Positions 6,517-14,030 of a stretch of DNA of 14,030 bases are shown here, piece after piece. Source of the DNA: Acetobacteraceae bacterium. Lineage in GTDB: Bacteria > Pseudomonadota > Alphaproteobacteria > Acetobacterales > Acetobacteraceae. The notes beneath the pieces were generated by a model. That model was not told where the DNA came from. It did no database searches and saw nothing but the letters and a program-made list of their open reading frames with translations. Both the position numbers and the translations under genes were made by a program. The stretch spans positions 13,130 to 27,159 of the forward strand of contig DAICYU010000005.1 in the NCBI GenBank assembly GCA_027311485.1, written 5' to 3'. Position 1 is the stretch's first letter; each line of letters begins with the position of its first letter.

Positions 6517-7931
6517 GAGCACTCCGCACCCTCAACCCTATGCGCCCGCGGGACGCCCGGGTGGCCGGCGGCAACCACCGCCTGGGCGTGGCGGCGTTCA
6601 GCGTGGCGATGTTCGGCGTGATCGTTGAATATGTCGTGTCCGGCAACTCGCTGTCGGACCTGGGCATCGACTATTCCAGCCCGGGCGGCAATCCGGTGGT
6701 CAAGCTGCATCCCGGCACGTACGTGATCATGCTGGCCACGTTCATGGCGCTGCTTCTGGTGCGCCCCGCCGGGTCCGGCGTGATCCGACTGTTCCGCCAG
6801 AAGCCGGCGCTGGCAAGCTATATTACCCTGATCCTGTTCTGCGCCTTCTACTCGATCGTGAATGTCGGGATCAGCGGCGCTGCGGTGTACGTGGAAAGCT
6901 ACCTGTCGGCCGGCCTGCTTGCGGTGGCGCTGGAAGGCGGGACGGATCGCCAGAAGCGCACGCTGGCCTGGTGGATCATCGGGCTGACGGTGCTCAGCGT
7001 GTTCATCTCGGTCTGGGAAAGCATGACGCAGACCCACCTGATTCCGATGAACTACGGCGACCTGCCGGAAAAGGCGCTGCAGCAGGACGTCGATGACTTC
7101 CGCGGCGCCGGCCTGTTCACCCATCCGCTGACGGCGGCGCTGGCCGACTCGATGGCGATATTCCTGTTGCTGCGCATGCGGATGAACGGCCTGCTGAAAG
7201 CCGCGCTGTTCACCATCCTGGTGGTCGGGCTGCTGAGCTTCGGCGGGCGCGCGGCGATGGGCACGACGCTGATCCTGCTGGTGGCCGCGGCGTTCGTGGT
7301 GCTGATCCGCGGCATCGTCCGGCGCGACCTGAGCCTGAGTTTCGTCGGCACCCTGGCCGCTGCGATGCTGATCCTGCCGCCGCTGATCATCCTGCTGGTG
7401 ACCAGCACTGACATCGGTGAGCGCATCATCACGCACCTTTACGCCGATGAGAGCGTCAAGGCACGCGACCTGCAGTGGCTGGTGCTGAACCACCTGAACC
7501 TGAACGACGTGCTGTTCGGCGTGCCGCTGGCGCGGCTCGACGTGCTGAAATACCAGATCGGCCTGGGCGGCGAGACGACCGACATCGAGAATTTCTGGCT
7601 GCTGATGTTCCTGAACCTCGGCATCATCGGCTTCCTGGTCTTCCTGGTGGCGCTGGGCCTGTTCATTGCGCACCTGGGCCGCACCGTCCGCCACCCGCTG
7701 GCCTGGATGATGATCTTCGCCTCGATCCTGATCGATTCCACCAGCAACTCGCTGGGACGAAAAAGCTCCGACCTTGTCTTCATGACTGCCTGCCTTATCG
7801 CGATGACAGGGTACGCGCAAACCGCACCCGTCCTGTCGCTGCGGCAGCGCTCGACCGTGGGGCTGCAACGCACCACACGCCGTCTCGGCCTTAGCCCATC
7901 ACCTGTGAATATAGCGGGATTGAAATCATGA
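6513..7931 (+). CDS. O-antigen polymerase/ligase-like membrane protein (Wzy-type, possibly VpsF-like)
   Basis: This 472-residue protein is strongly hydrophobic, with about 11-12 membrane segments. Examples are LGVAAFSVAMFGVIVEYVV (24-42), LASYITLILFCAFYSIVNVG (about 99-118), LAWWIIGLTVLSVFISVW (about 150-168) and the pair around 364-388. The loop DFRGAGLFTHPLTAALADS, followed by a membrane helix and then LSFGGRAAMG, matches the R-x-x-G-x-x-x-H-P...GGR arrangement seen in Wzy/WaaL-type proteins. I infer that it polymerises lipid-linked repeat units at the periplasmic face. Wzy proteins diverge strongly, so the family name rests on topology, these motifs and context (next to the co-polymerase). 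The start codon overlaps the preceding stop (ATGA). AGG at 6500-6502 is a weak ribosome site. The end overlaps the next start by 4 bases. Confidence 0.82.
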   Translation: MRALRTLNPMRPRDARVAGGNHRLGVAAFSVAMFGVIVEYVVSGNSLSDLGIDYSSPGGNPVVKLHPGTYVIMLATFMALLLVRPAGSGVIRLFRQKPALASYITLILFCAFYSIVNVGISGAAVYVESYLSAGLLAVALEGGTDRQKRTLAWWIIGLTVLSVFISVWESMTQTHLIPMNYGDLPEKALQQDVDDFRGAGLFTHPLTAALADSMAIFLLLRMRMNGLLKAALFTILVVGLLSFGGRAAMGTTLILLVAAAFVVLIRGIVRRDLSLSFVGTLAAAMLILPPLIILLVTSTDIGERIITHLYADESVKARDLQWLVLNHLNLNDVLFGVPLARLDVLKYQIGLGGETTDIENFWLLMFLNLGIIGFLVFLVALGLFIAHLGRTVRHPLAWMMIFASILIDSTSNSLGRKSSDLVFMTACLIAMTGYAQTAPVLSLRQRSTVGLQRTTRRLGLSPSPVNIAGLKS

Positions 7932-9445
7932 ACGAAACGCTCGCGCTGCCGCCGCGTCTGGTCATTCGGGACCTGATGCTGACGGCGCTGACGCAGAAGG
8001 CACGGATCCTGCTGATCTTCTTCTGCGTCATGGCCATTGCCATCGGCATCGCCGCCAGCATCAAGCCCGACTATAAGGCGAAATCCAGCCTGCTGGTGCT
8101 GCTGGGCACCGAACATAGCTTCCGGCCGGCGGCCGGGCAGCAATTCGTCAACAGCGGCGGCGTGGACCAGGAACAAGTGCTGCGCACCGAGGCCAGCATC
8201 CTGGGCAGCGACGACCTGCACCGGACGGTGATCCGGGAGGTCGGGCTGGGCAAGATGTATCCCAAGCTGCTGGAAAAGCCCAGCCCGCTGATGAAGTGGC
8301 TGAACGACGTCAAGCGTTCCATCACCGATACGCTCGGCATGACCGTGCCGGCCAGGCCGGGCGCCAGTTCCGACCCGATGGACCGCGCGGTCGATCTGTT
8401 CGCGCGAAACCTGACGCTAACGGTGGACAAGAAGTCCAGCGTCATCGGCGTGGACTTCACCAACCCGGATGCACAGGTCGCGGCCGATGCGCTGAGCACG
8501 CTGGAAACCCAGTATCTCGCGCTGCGTGAGAAGCTGTATGCCGACAAGCAGGCACCGATCGTGAAGGTGCAGCAGGCCGCGGTGGGCAAGCAGCTCGCCG
8601 ACGCCGACGCCGCGCTGCAAACATTCAAGCAGCAGCATGACATCAGCAACTTCGCGGAGCGCCGGGCGATCCTGCTCAAGCAGCAGGGCGACCTGGAAGT
8701 GGCCCTGGCCAAGGCCGACAGCACCGTTGCCGGCCAGCAGGCCCGGCTGAACCAGCTGGACCAGCAGATGGCCGCCGCCACGGGGTCGAAGAAGAACGCG
8801 GCCGCGGCCCTGCAGGGCATGGTGCAGGCGTTCCATAAGCGTGAAGTCGAGGCCGAGACGCGCTACCGCGGCTCGCCCGCCGTCGATGAGGCGCGGCGCG
8901 AAATGCTGGACCGCCAGACCGACATCGCGCGGATGCAATCGACGCAGGCGTTCAACATCCAGGCTGAACTGGACAAGACCGCGGCCGATCTGCGCTATGC
9001 CATCGCCGGGCACGACGCGATCTCGGGTCAGCTGGCCGACCTGAACAAGCAGATCGACAAGCTCAACAGCGACGAAATGCAGCTGCACAAGCTGGAACGC
9101 AGCCGCGCCATCCTGGAAGATGACTACAAGGCCGTGTCGAAGATCCTGGATGAGCGGGAAATCGTCGAGTCCGTCGAAGCGCATCGTGAATCCTCGGTGC
9201 GCGTGATCCAGCCGCCGCGAGCACCTGACCTGCCGCTGCCGACCCGCCGCCTGATCCTGCTGGCCGGCATCGTCGTCAGCATGCTGCTGTCCATCGGGTC
9301 GGTGCTGATGGCGCACTTCTTCCGGGCGATCTACCTGCGGCCGGAGGCGCTGGAGATGGATACCGGCCTGACGGTGCTGGCATCGGTGCCGGAGATGCGG
9401 GCCATCGGCGGCCCGTCGTCCGGTGTGCTGGTGGTCCCGGGTTGA
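7928..9445 (+). CDS. Wzz/GumC-like polysaccharide co-polymerase (chain length determinant), no kinase domain
   Basis: This 505-residue inner-membrane protein has a helix at about 26-45 (RILLIFFCVMAIAIGIAAS) and a C-terminal helix at about 440-463 (LILLAGIVVSMLLSIGSVLM). Between them lies a long periplasmic domain with extended coiled-coil character (about 215-400, rich in Ala, Gln, Leu, Lys). The proline-rich stretch VIQPPRAPDLPLPTRR (about 425-438) just before the second helix is the hallmark of the Wzz/PCP family. After helix two only about 40 residues remain, ending LVVPG, so no Walker-type kinase domain is attached. The CpsD-like protein at 2413-3144 is the obvious separate partner. It would control chain length and couple polymerisation to export. 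ATGA overlaps the polymerase stop. GCGGGA ending 8 bases upstream is a good ribosome site. Confidence 0.9.
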   Translation: MNETLALPPRLVIRDLMLTALTQKARILLIFFCVMAIAIGIAASIKPDYKAKSSLLVLLGTEHSFRPAAGQQFVNSGGVDQEQVLRTEASILGSDDLHRTVIREVGLGKMYPKLLEKPSPLMKWLNDVKRSITDTLGMTVPARPGASSDPMDRAVDLFARNLTLTVDKKSSVIGVDFTNPDAQVAADALSTLETQYLALREKLYADKQAPIVKVQQAAVGKQLADADAALQTFKQQHDISNFAERRAILLKQQGDLEVALAKADSTVAGQQARLNQLDQQMAAATGSKKNAAAALQGMVQAFHKREVEAETRYRGSPAVDEARREMLDRQTDIARMQSTQAFNIQAELDKTAADLRYAIAGHDAISGQLADLNKQIDKLNSDEMQLHKLERSRAILEDDYKAVSKILDEREIVESVEAHRESSVRVIQPPRAPDLPLPTRRLILLAGIVVSMLLSIGSVLMAHFFRAIYLRPEALEMDTGLTVLASVPEMRAIGGPSSGVLVVPG

Positions 9446-9446
9446 G

Positions 9447-9451
9447 CGGGA
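9447..9451 (+). promoter_or_regulatory. ribosome binding site supporting the ATG start at 9457
   Basis: CGGGA ends 5 bases before ATG 9457. An in-frame TTG at 9442 overlaps the preceding stop and lacks such a site, so ATG 9457 is preferred. Confidence 0.4.
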
Positions 9452-9456
9452 CCATC

Positions 9457-10470
9457 ATGGACACGCGCACACCGGTTCTGGTGCTGGGGGCGTCGGGCTT
9501 CATCGGCTCCCACGTTGTGGCCGCATTGTCCTCGCATCCCGCCTACCGGCCGATCGCGGCGTCCCGCAAGGCGGCCGCGGACGGGTCCCGGGTGGCGCTG
9601 GACGCGACCAACCCGGACGCTGTGCGGGCGGCGGTGCGCGAAGTCGGTGCCGTGGTGAACTGCCTTGCCGGTGGTGAAGGCGCGATGACCCGCGCCACCA
9701 CGGCGCTGTGCGAGGCGAACCCGGCCCGCATCGTGCACCTGAGCAGCATGGCCGTGTACGGTGCGGCGACCGGCACGGTGCGGGAGGATCACACACCGGT
9801 GCAGCCGGTTGGCGGCTACGGGCAGGCCAAGATCGACGCCGAGGCGATCGTCCGGCGCTATGCCGACGCCGGCGGACAGGCCGTCATCCTGCGGCCGACC
9901 TGTGTGTTCGGCCCTGGCAGCAGCCAATGGACGACGCGTATCGCCCGGCTGCTGCAGGCGCGGCGGCTGGGCGACCTGGGCAGCGCCGGCGACGGCGGCT
10001 GCAATCTGGCCTTCATCGATGACCTGGTGGACACGGTCATCGCGTCGCTGGATGCCCCCTCCGGCGGGGTGTTCAACATCTCCAGCTCCGCCGAACTGAC
10101 CTGGAACCAGTTCCTGCTGCGGTTCGCCCGGGCGCTGGACGCAACGCCAGTGCGGCGCATCCCGGCGCGGATGCTGCGGCTGGAAACGAAGCTGCTGGCG
10201 CCGGCACGCCGGATCGGTTCGAAACTGGTGAAATCGCCGGTAACCGAGGCGATTACACCGTCCCTCGCCGCGCTGTTCGCGCAGGACATCTGGATCGATT
10301 GCTCCGCCGCGACCGCCGAGCTGGGGCTGCGGCCGACGCCGCTGGACCGGATGATCGATACGTCGGTGCGCTGGCTTGGACCGAGGCCGCCCGGCGCGCC
10401 GGATGCAAGGCCCCGCACGCGGGTGGCGCGGCCGGGTGCCGCCGTGACGGCGGGCCAGGCAGGCCGGTGA
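9457..10470 (+). CDS. NAD-dependent epimerase/dehydratase (extended SDR)
   Basis: This 337-residue cytoplasmic enzyme has the N-terminal Rossmann motif VLVLGASGFIGSHV (GASGFIG, 11-17) and the catalytic serine region HLSSMAVYG (about 93-101). The active-site YGQAK carries Tyr121 and Lys125. VILRPTCVFGPG and the FIDDLVDTVIASL segment complete the extended-SDR pattern shared with UDP-glucose 4-epimerases and related nucleotide-sugar dehydratases or reductases. It may make or interconvert a nucleotide-sugar for the repeat unit. The substrate cannot be read from the sequence, and related proteins also act on non-sugar substrates. The last 30 residues are Arg/Pro/Ala-rich with no recognised fold. 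Its stop codon TGA overlaps the next ATG by one base (TGATG). Confidence 0.87.
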   Translation: MDTRTPVLVLGASGFIGSHVVAALSSHPAYRPIAASRKAAADGSRVALDATNPDAVRAAVREVGAVVNCLAGGEGAMTRATTALCEANPARIVHLSSMAVYGAATGTVREDHTPVQPVGGYGQAKIDAEAIVRRYADAGGQAVILRPTCVFGPGSSQWTTRIARLLQARRLGDLGSAGDGGCNLAFIDDLVDTVIASLDAPSGGVFNISSSAELTWNQFLLRFARALDATPVRRIPARMLRLETKLLAPARRIGSKLVKSPVTEAITPSLAALFAQDIWIDCSAATAELGLRPTPLDRMIDTSVRWLGPRPPGAPDARPRTRVARPGAAVTAGQAGR

Positions 10471-11597
10471 TGAAAAACCGGCGCACCGTGTTCCTCGCGG
10501 CACCGTACGGCCAGGTTGGCGGCGGGATGGGCAGCATCATGGCCTATCTGGCGTAGCTGCAGCATGACCCGTCGGGACGCTTTGACCTGAAGCAGCTGGA
10601 AACACGGGGCGGCGGGCACGTCGCGTTGTCCCCCATCTTTCTGACGGCCGCCATCGGGCGCATCGCCCTGGAGGCCGCACGCGGCCGGCTGGCGATCGTG
10701 CACCTGAACCTGGCGGAACGCGGCAGCGTGTATCGCAAGGCGGCGTTGCTGGCGGCCACGAAGCTGGCGGGCGGGCGGGTGCTGCTGCACCTGCACGCGG
10801 CGCAGATCCGCCAGTTTTATGATGCGATGGATTCCCGCGGCAAGGCGCTGGTGCGCTGGGTGTTCCAGTCAGCGGACCACATCGTGGTGCTGGGCGAAGT
10901 GTGGCGGCACTGGGTCACGACGACATTCGGCGTCGATCCCGAGCGTGTCAGCATTGTTTACAACGGTGTGCCAGCGACCGTGGCGAAGGCCCGGACCGTG
11001 CCGGACGACGGCCGCTTCCGGCTGCTGTTCGTCGGTAACCTGATGGAACGCAAGGGTGTGTCGGACCTGCTGCGAGCCTTCGCGAAGCCGAGCATCCGGG
11101 CTCGCAACGCTCACCTGACCATGGCGGGTGGCGGACCGGTGGACAAATATCGCGCGATGGCGGCGGAGCTTGGCATCGCCGACCGCGTTACCTTTACCGG
11201 CTGGGTCAGCCAGGACGATGCGCGGACGCTGATGGTCAATGCCGATGCGCTCATCCTGCCAGCCTACGACGAAGGCCTGCCGCTGGTGATCCTGGAGGCG
11301 CTGGCAACCGGAACCCCGGTGATCTGCACCCCTGTCGGGTCAATCCCGGAGGTGCTGGCGGATCGGCACAACGCGCTGTTCGTCACCCCGGGGGATGAGG
11401 CCGCGATTGCCGAGGCGATCCTGGCCCTGATCGACGATCCGGCGATGGGCCGGGCGCTGGCGACGGAGGGGAGCGCTCTCTACCAGCGGCTTTTCACGAT
11501 GGATGCGTTCGCCCGCGCCATCGGCACTTTCTATTCGGCGCTGATTCCGGCGGGCAACGAACCGGAGGGCTCGGTGCCGGCCACTGCCAACCACTGA
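10470..11597 (+). pseudogene. glycosyltransferase family 4 gene interrupted by an in-frame TAG at codon 29
   Basis: The reading frame from ATG 10470 gives MKNRRTVFLAAPYGQVGGG and MGSIMAYLA, then TAG (10554-10556). The same frame continues without shift (LQHDPSGRFDLKQLETRGGG) to the TGA at 11595-11597, about 375 codons in all. The N-terminus carries the G-Q-V-G-G-G-M loop of GT4 acceptor domains. The donor domain shows RLLFVGNLMERKGVSDLL, LTMAGGGPVDKYR, VTFTGWVSQDDA and the EX7E pair in DEGLPLVILEAL (Glu268 and Glu276). Everything except the TAG looks intact, so this is a recent nonsense change, a sequencing error or a readthrough site. A restart is possible at TTG 10626, but the product would lack the nucleotide- and acceptor-binding N-terminus. 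If it is real, the repeat unit may lose one sugar and downstream genes may suffer polarity. Confidence 0.8.
10554..10556 (+). other. in-frame amber codon inside the second GT4 gene
   Basis: TAG follows GCG and precedes CTG CAG. Homologous sequence continues in the same frame on both sides, so a single base change (for example from CAG or GAG) explains it. The base after the stop is C, a context known to terminate less efficiently in bacteria. Confidence 0.85.
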
Positions 11598-11606
11598 AAG
11601 CGAACG

Positions 11607-13313
11607 ATGATTCTGCACGCCGATGAGCTTCCTCCCGGTGCCACACTGTCGGCGGAAATCTGTATAGTCGGCGGCGGCCCGGCCGGCATCACGCTGGCGC
11701 TGACCCTGGCGCGCTTCGGGCACGATATTCTGCTGCTGGAATCCGGCGACCTGGAGGCCAACGACGCGACACAGGCGCTGAACGCCGGTGAGGTCGCGGA
11801 CGAAACGCTGCACAGCCCGCCGGATAAATACCGGGTCCGGTGCCTGGGCGGCGCGACCTCTATCTGGGGCGGCCGCTGCATGCCCTTCAATCCAATCGAC
11901 TTCGAGGCTCGGCCCTTCGTCCCGCACAGCGGCTGGCCGATCGGCTACGAGGAGGTGGAGCGCCATTACCCGGCGGCGAATGCGCTCTGCGAGGCCGGCG
12001 AATACGAATACGACGCTCGGCTGGCGGTGTCCGGCGGCATGCGGCCGCTGATCGCCGGCTTCGCCCCCATGCATTTTGACATGAACGGGATCGAGCGGTT
12101 CAGTTGCCCGACCCATTTCGGGGACCGCTACCGTGCCCGGTTGCGCAGCCTGCCGAACGTGCGGGTGTTGCTGCGGTCCACCGTGGTGCGGCTGGCTGCG
12201 TCGTCCGATGGCGCCCGCATCACGCAGGTGGAGGCGCGCGACAGCAAGGATCGGCCGTTCACTGTCACGGCGGATCAGTTTGTCGTGGCCGCCGGCGGGA
12301 TTGAAACCGCCCGGCTGCTGCTGGCCTCCCATGACGTGCATGCCGCCGGACTGGGTAATGCCGAGGATCTGGTGGGCCGGTTCTACATGTGCCACATCGC
12401 CGGAACGGCGGGCGCGCTGAAGGTCGTCGGCGGGCGCGAGACCGTCTGGCACGGCTACGATGTGGCCTGGGACGGCACCTACTGCCGCCGCCGCATCGCC
12501 CTGCGGCCCGATGTGCAGCGGCAACGCGGGGTGGGCAACGTGATCTTCCGGCTGCACCATCCGCGGATTGCCGATCCGGCGCATGAAACCGGCCCGCTGT
12601 CGGCGATTTTCCTGGCGCAGCGCTTCATCAGCTACGAATACGCCAAACGGCTGGTCAGCGATGCCCCGCCTACGCCGGGCCTGTGGCTGCGGCATGGCTT
12701 CAACGCGGTGCGCGACGCCGGCTCCACCGTGCGGTTCCTGACTCACTGGCTGCGACACCGCACGCTGGCGGCACGCAAGTTCCCATCGGTGATCATCCGG
12801 CCGCGGCGCAACCTGTTCAGCCTGGATTTCCATGCCGAGCAGGTGCCGAACCCGGATAGCCGGATCACGCTGGGGAACAGTGTGGATCGTTTCGGAAATC
12901 CACAGGTGCGCATCGACTGGCGCTATACACGGCAGGACGTAGATACGGTATTGCAGGCATTCAACTTGTTGCGCGGCGACCTGGCGGAACAGGGCGTCGG
13001 TACGCTGACGCTGGCACCGAATGAACAGGACATCGAAACGGTTGTACGCCGGGACGGCGCTTATGGCGGCCATCATATCGGCACCGCCAGAATGGGCGCC
13101 AGCGCGGCGACAGGCGTGGTTGACCGTCACGGCAAGGTGTTTGGCCTGAGCAACCTATTTGTCGCGGGAAGCGCTATCTTTCCGACATCGAGTCAGGCCA
13201 ATCCGACGCTGACCATCGTGGCCATGTCGTTACGCCTGGCAGAGCATCTGCGTGATGTCGCCGGGCGGGTTGCGCGGGTGAGGACGGCAGTGGAAGCGGT
13301 ATCGGCTGATTAG
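11607..13313 (+). CDS. GMC-family FAD-dependent oxidoreductase
   Basis: This 568-residue enzyme should oxidise an alcohol, sugar or polyol using bound FAD. The N-terminal dinucleotide motif is ICIVGGGPAGITLALTLA (GGGPAG, 22-27), with Glu45 at the end of the second strand (ILLLESG). VRCLGGATSIWGGRCMPF matches the GG-x-S/T-x-x-W-x-G loop of the GMC subgroup that includes bacterial sugar and polyol dehydrogenases. The C-terminal GMC domain carries GGHHIGTARMG (His489-His490) and SSQANPTLTIVAM (Asn532), the expected His/Asn catalytic pair. No Tat signal or cytochrome partner is visible. The gene lies 9 bases after the GT4 pseudogene and 6 bases before the hydroxylase, so it is probably co-transcribed with the operon. 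A role in oxidising a sugar residue or a lipid is possible but unproven. Confidence 0.9.
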   Translation: MILHADELPPGATLSAEICIVGGGPAGITLALTLARFGHDILLLESGDLEANDATQALNAGEVADETLHSPPDKYRVRCLGGATSIWGGRCMPFNPIDFEARPFVPHSGWPIGYEEVERHYPAANALCEAGEYEYDARLAVSGGMRPLIAGFAPMHFDMNGIERFSCPTHFGDRYRARLRSLPNVRVLLRSTVVRLAASSDGARITQVEARDSKDRPFTVTADQFVVAAGGIETARLLLASHDVHAAGLGNAEDLVGRFYMCHIAGTAGALKVVGGRETVWHGYDVAWDGTYCRRRIALRPDVQRQRGVGNVIFRLHHPRIADPAHETGPLSAIFLAQRFISYEYAKRLVSDAPPTPGLWLRHGFNAVRDAGSTVRFLTHWLRHRTLAARKFPSVIIRPRRNLFSLDFHAEQVPNPDSRITLGNSVDRFGNPQVRIDWRYTRQDVDTVLQAFNLLRGDLAEQGVGTLTLAPNEQDIETVVRRDGAYGGHHIGTARMGASAATGVVDRHGKVFGLSNLFVAGSAIFPTSSQANPTLTIVAMSLRLAEHLRDVAGRVARVRTAVEAVSAD

Positions 13314-13319
13314 GGAATC

Positions 13320-14030
13320 ATGACCAAACTCATACCCGACGCCAGTGCGGCGCTACACCACTTCTTTGCTCTCGCGTGGCAGCATCTGCAGGGCGAGAGC
13401 GGCATCACGATCCTGCTGATCTGGGCGACCGTGATGTTCGCCGCGGTGGTGACGTATATCCACGCGAACCCGGGAACGTGGTCCGCGCGCGACTTCCTGC
13501 GCCACCTGTTTCCGGCCGAGATCCTGCACAGCGCGTCAGCGCGGGCGGATTTCCTGTTCTGGCTGTCGCGGCGGATCTTCATGCCGCTGCTGGTGGTTCC
13601 GCTGGCGATTTCCACGGTGGCGGCCGGACACTTCGCCTACTGGGTGCTGACCCTGGTGTTCGGCGCGCCTTCGCATCCGCCGGGTCCGGTCGGCCCGGTG
13701 ACGCTGGTGTTCTTCACCGTGACGATGCTGATCGCCTATGACCTGTCCTACTACCTGTATCATCGGATGCAGCATCAGATCCCGATCCTGTGGGAGCTGC
13801 ACAAGGTGCATCATTCCGCACAGGTTATGATCGGCGTGACGAAGGACCGGGTGCATCCGATCGACGAGATCATGAACCGCTGGTGGGACGGCGTGATCCC
13901 TGGCCTGTGCTACGGAGTCTGGTTGTTCTATGCGCTGAATCCGGTGGAGCTCACGGTATTCGGCATCAATGTCTACCTGCTGCGCAACACGATCCTGATG
14001 ATGGATTTCGTGCGCCACACGCACCTGAAG
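13320..14030 (+). CDS. membrane fatty-acid hydroxylase / sterol desaturase family protein (3' end outside window)
   Basis: The first 237 residues are visible; the frame is open to the last base. It is a membrane di-iron enzyme by motif. The histidine boxes are YHRMQH (His148, His152) and HKVHH (His161, His164, His165). Further histidines are at 179 (RVHP) and in FVRHTH (233, 235), just before the window ends. Hydrophobic segments lie at about 29-46, 87-103, 105-115, 127-145 and 192-206. The family hydroxylates or desaturates lipid or sterol-like substrates using oxygen. The final histidine box expected further on is missing only because of the window edge. AGGGA (13312-13316), overlapping the GMC stop, supports ATG 13320. 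The neighbours suggest a lipid-modifying step tied to the polysaccharide locus, but no substrate can be named. Confidence 0.88.
   Translation, partial: MTKLIPDASAALHHFFALAWQHLQGESGITILLIWATVMFAAVVTYIHANPGTWSARDFLRHLFPAEILHSASARADFLFWLSRRIFMPLLVVPLAISTVAAGHFAYWVLTLVFGAPSHPPGPVGPVTLVFFTVTMLIAYDLSYYLYHRMQHQIPILWELHKVHHSAQVMIGVTKDRVHPIDEIMNRWWDGVIPGLCYGVWLFYALNPVELTVFGINVYLLRNTILMMDFVRHTHLK

Noticed and set aside
6426..7868. 480-codon open frame on the - strand
   Set aside because: It is antisense to the polymerase-like membrane protein, with a low-complexity Gln/His/Arg/Asp translation. It is a shadow frame.
10554..10556. TAG read as pyrrolysine or another recoded amino acid
   Set aside because: No pyrrolysine genes or supporting context are seen. 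The GT4 family needs no special residue here, and a simple nonsense change or sequencing error is the plainer reading.
10626..11597. Separate gene starting at TTG 10626
   Set aside because: The frame is continuous with the ATG at 10470 and the upstream 28 codons look like the natural GT4 N-terminus. A start at 10626 would remove the first part of the acceptor domain.
11340..13130. 596-codon open frame on the - strand
   Set aside because: It runs antisense to the GMC oxidoreductase, which has clear catalytic motifs. The translation is rich in Gln, His and Arg with no family signature, as expected for a shadow frame in GC-rich DNA.

Overview
This window looks like chromosomal DNA from a high-GC alphaproteobacterium. 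The family Acetobacteraceae is my guess from overall gene style, with no marker gene to prove it. All supportable genes lie on the + strand. Long open frames on the - strand are GC-driven shadows of the + genes.

Layout: (1) Bases 1-270 hold the 3' end of an alpha/beta-hydrolase (epoxide-hydrolase-like). (2) Bases 271-780 form a visibly AT-richer non-coding stretch. It has a small hairpin just after the hydrolase stop, two perfect 15-bp palindromes flanking a plausible sigma70-type promoter, and a potentially structured leader. (3) From 781 to the right edge runs one tightly packed exopolysaccharide operon: polyprenyl glycosylphosphotransferase (initiating transferase), CpsD/CapB-like ATPase with a damaged P-loop, GH43-like beta-propeller protein, GT4 glycosyltransferase, WecG/TagA/CpsF glycosyltransferase, O-antigen polymerase-like membrane protein, Wzz/GumC-like co-polymerase without a kinase domain, NAD-dependent epimerase/dehydratase, a second GT4 glycosyltransferase broken by an in-frame TAG, GMC-family FAD oxidoreductase, and a membrane fatty-acid hydroxylase/sterol desaturase cut off by the window end. 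Genes after 2413 are separated by at most about 11 bases or overlap by 1-4 bases.

How they would work together (inference from families): the first transferase loads a sugar-phosphate on undecaprenyl phosphate. The two GT4 enzymes and the WecG-type enzyme extend the repeat unit. The polymerase and co-polymerase build and size the chain, with the ATPase as the likely partner of the co-polymerase. The epimerase may supply or remodel a nucleotide sugar. The propeller protein, GMC oxidoreductase and hydroxylase are less usual members and may modify the glycan or a lipid. No Wzx flippase or Wza/GumB-type outer-membrane exporter is seen in the window.

The most notable points are the amber codon at codon 29 of the second GT4, the missing Walker A lysine in the ATPase, the paired 15-bp palindromes spaced 147 bp apart, an 11-bp element repeated upstream of the first two operon genes, and the oxidoreductase/hydroxylase pair at the operon's 3' end.
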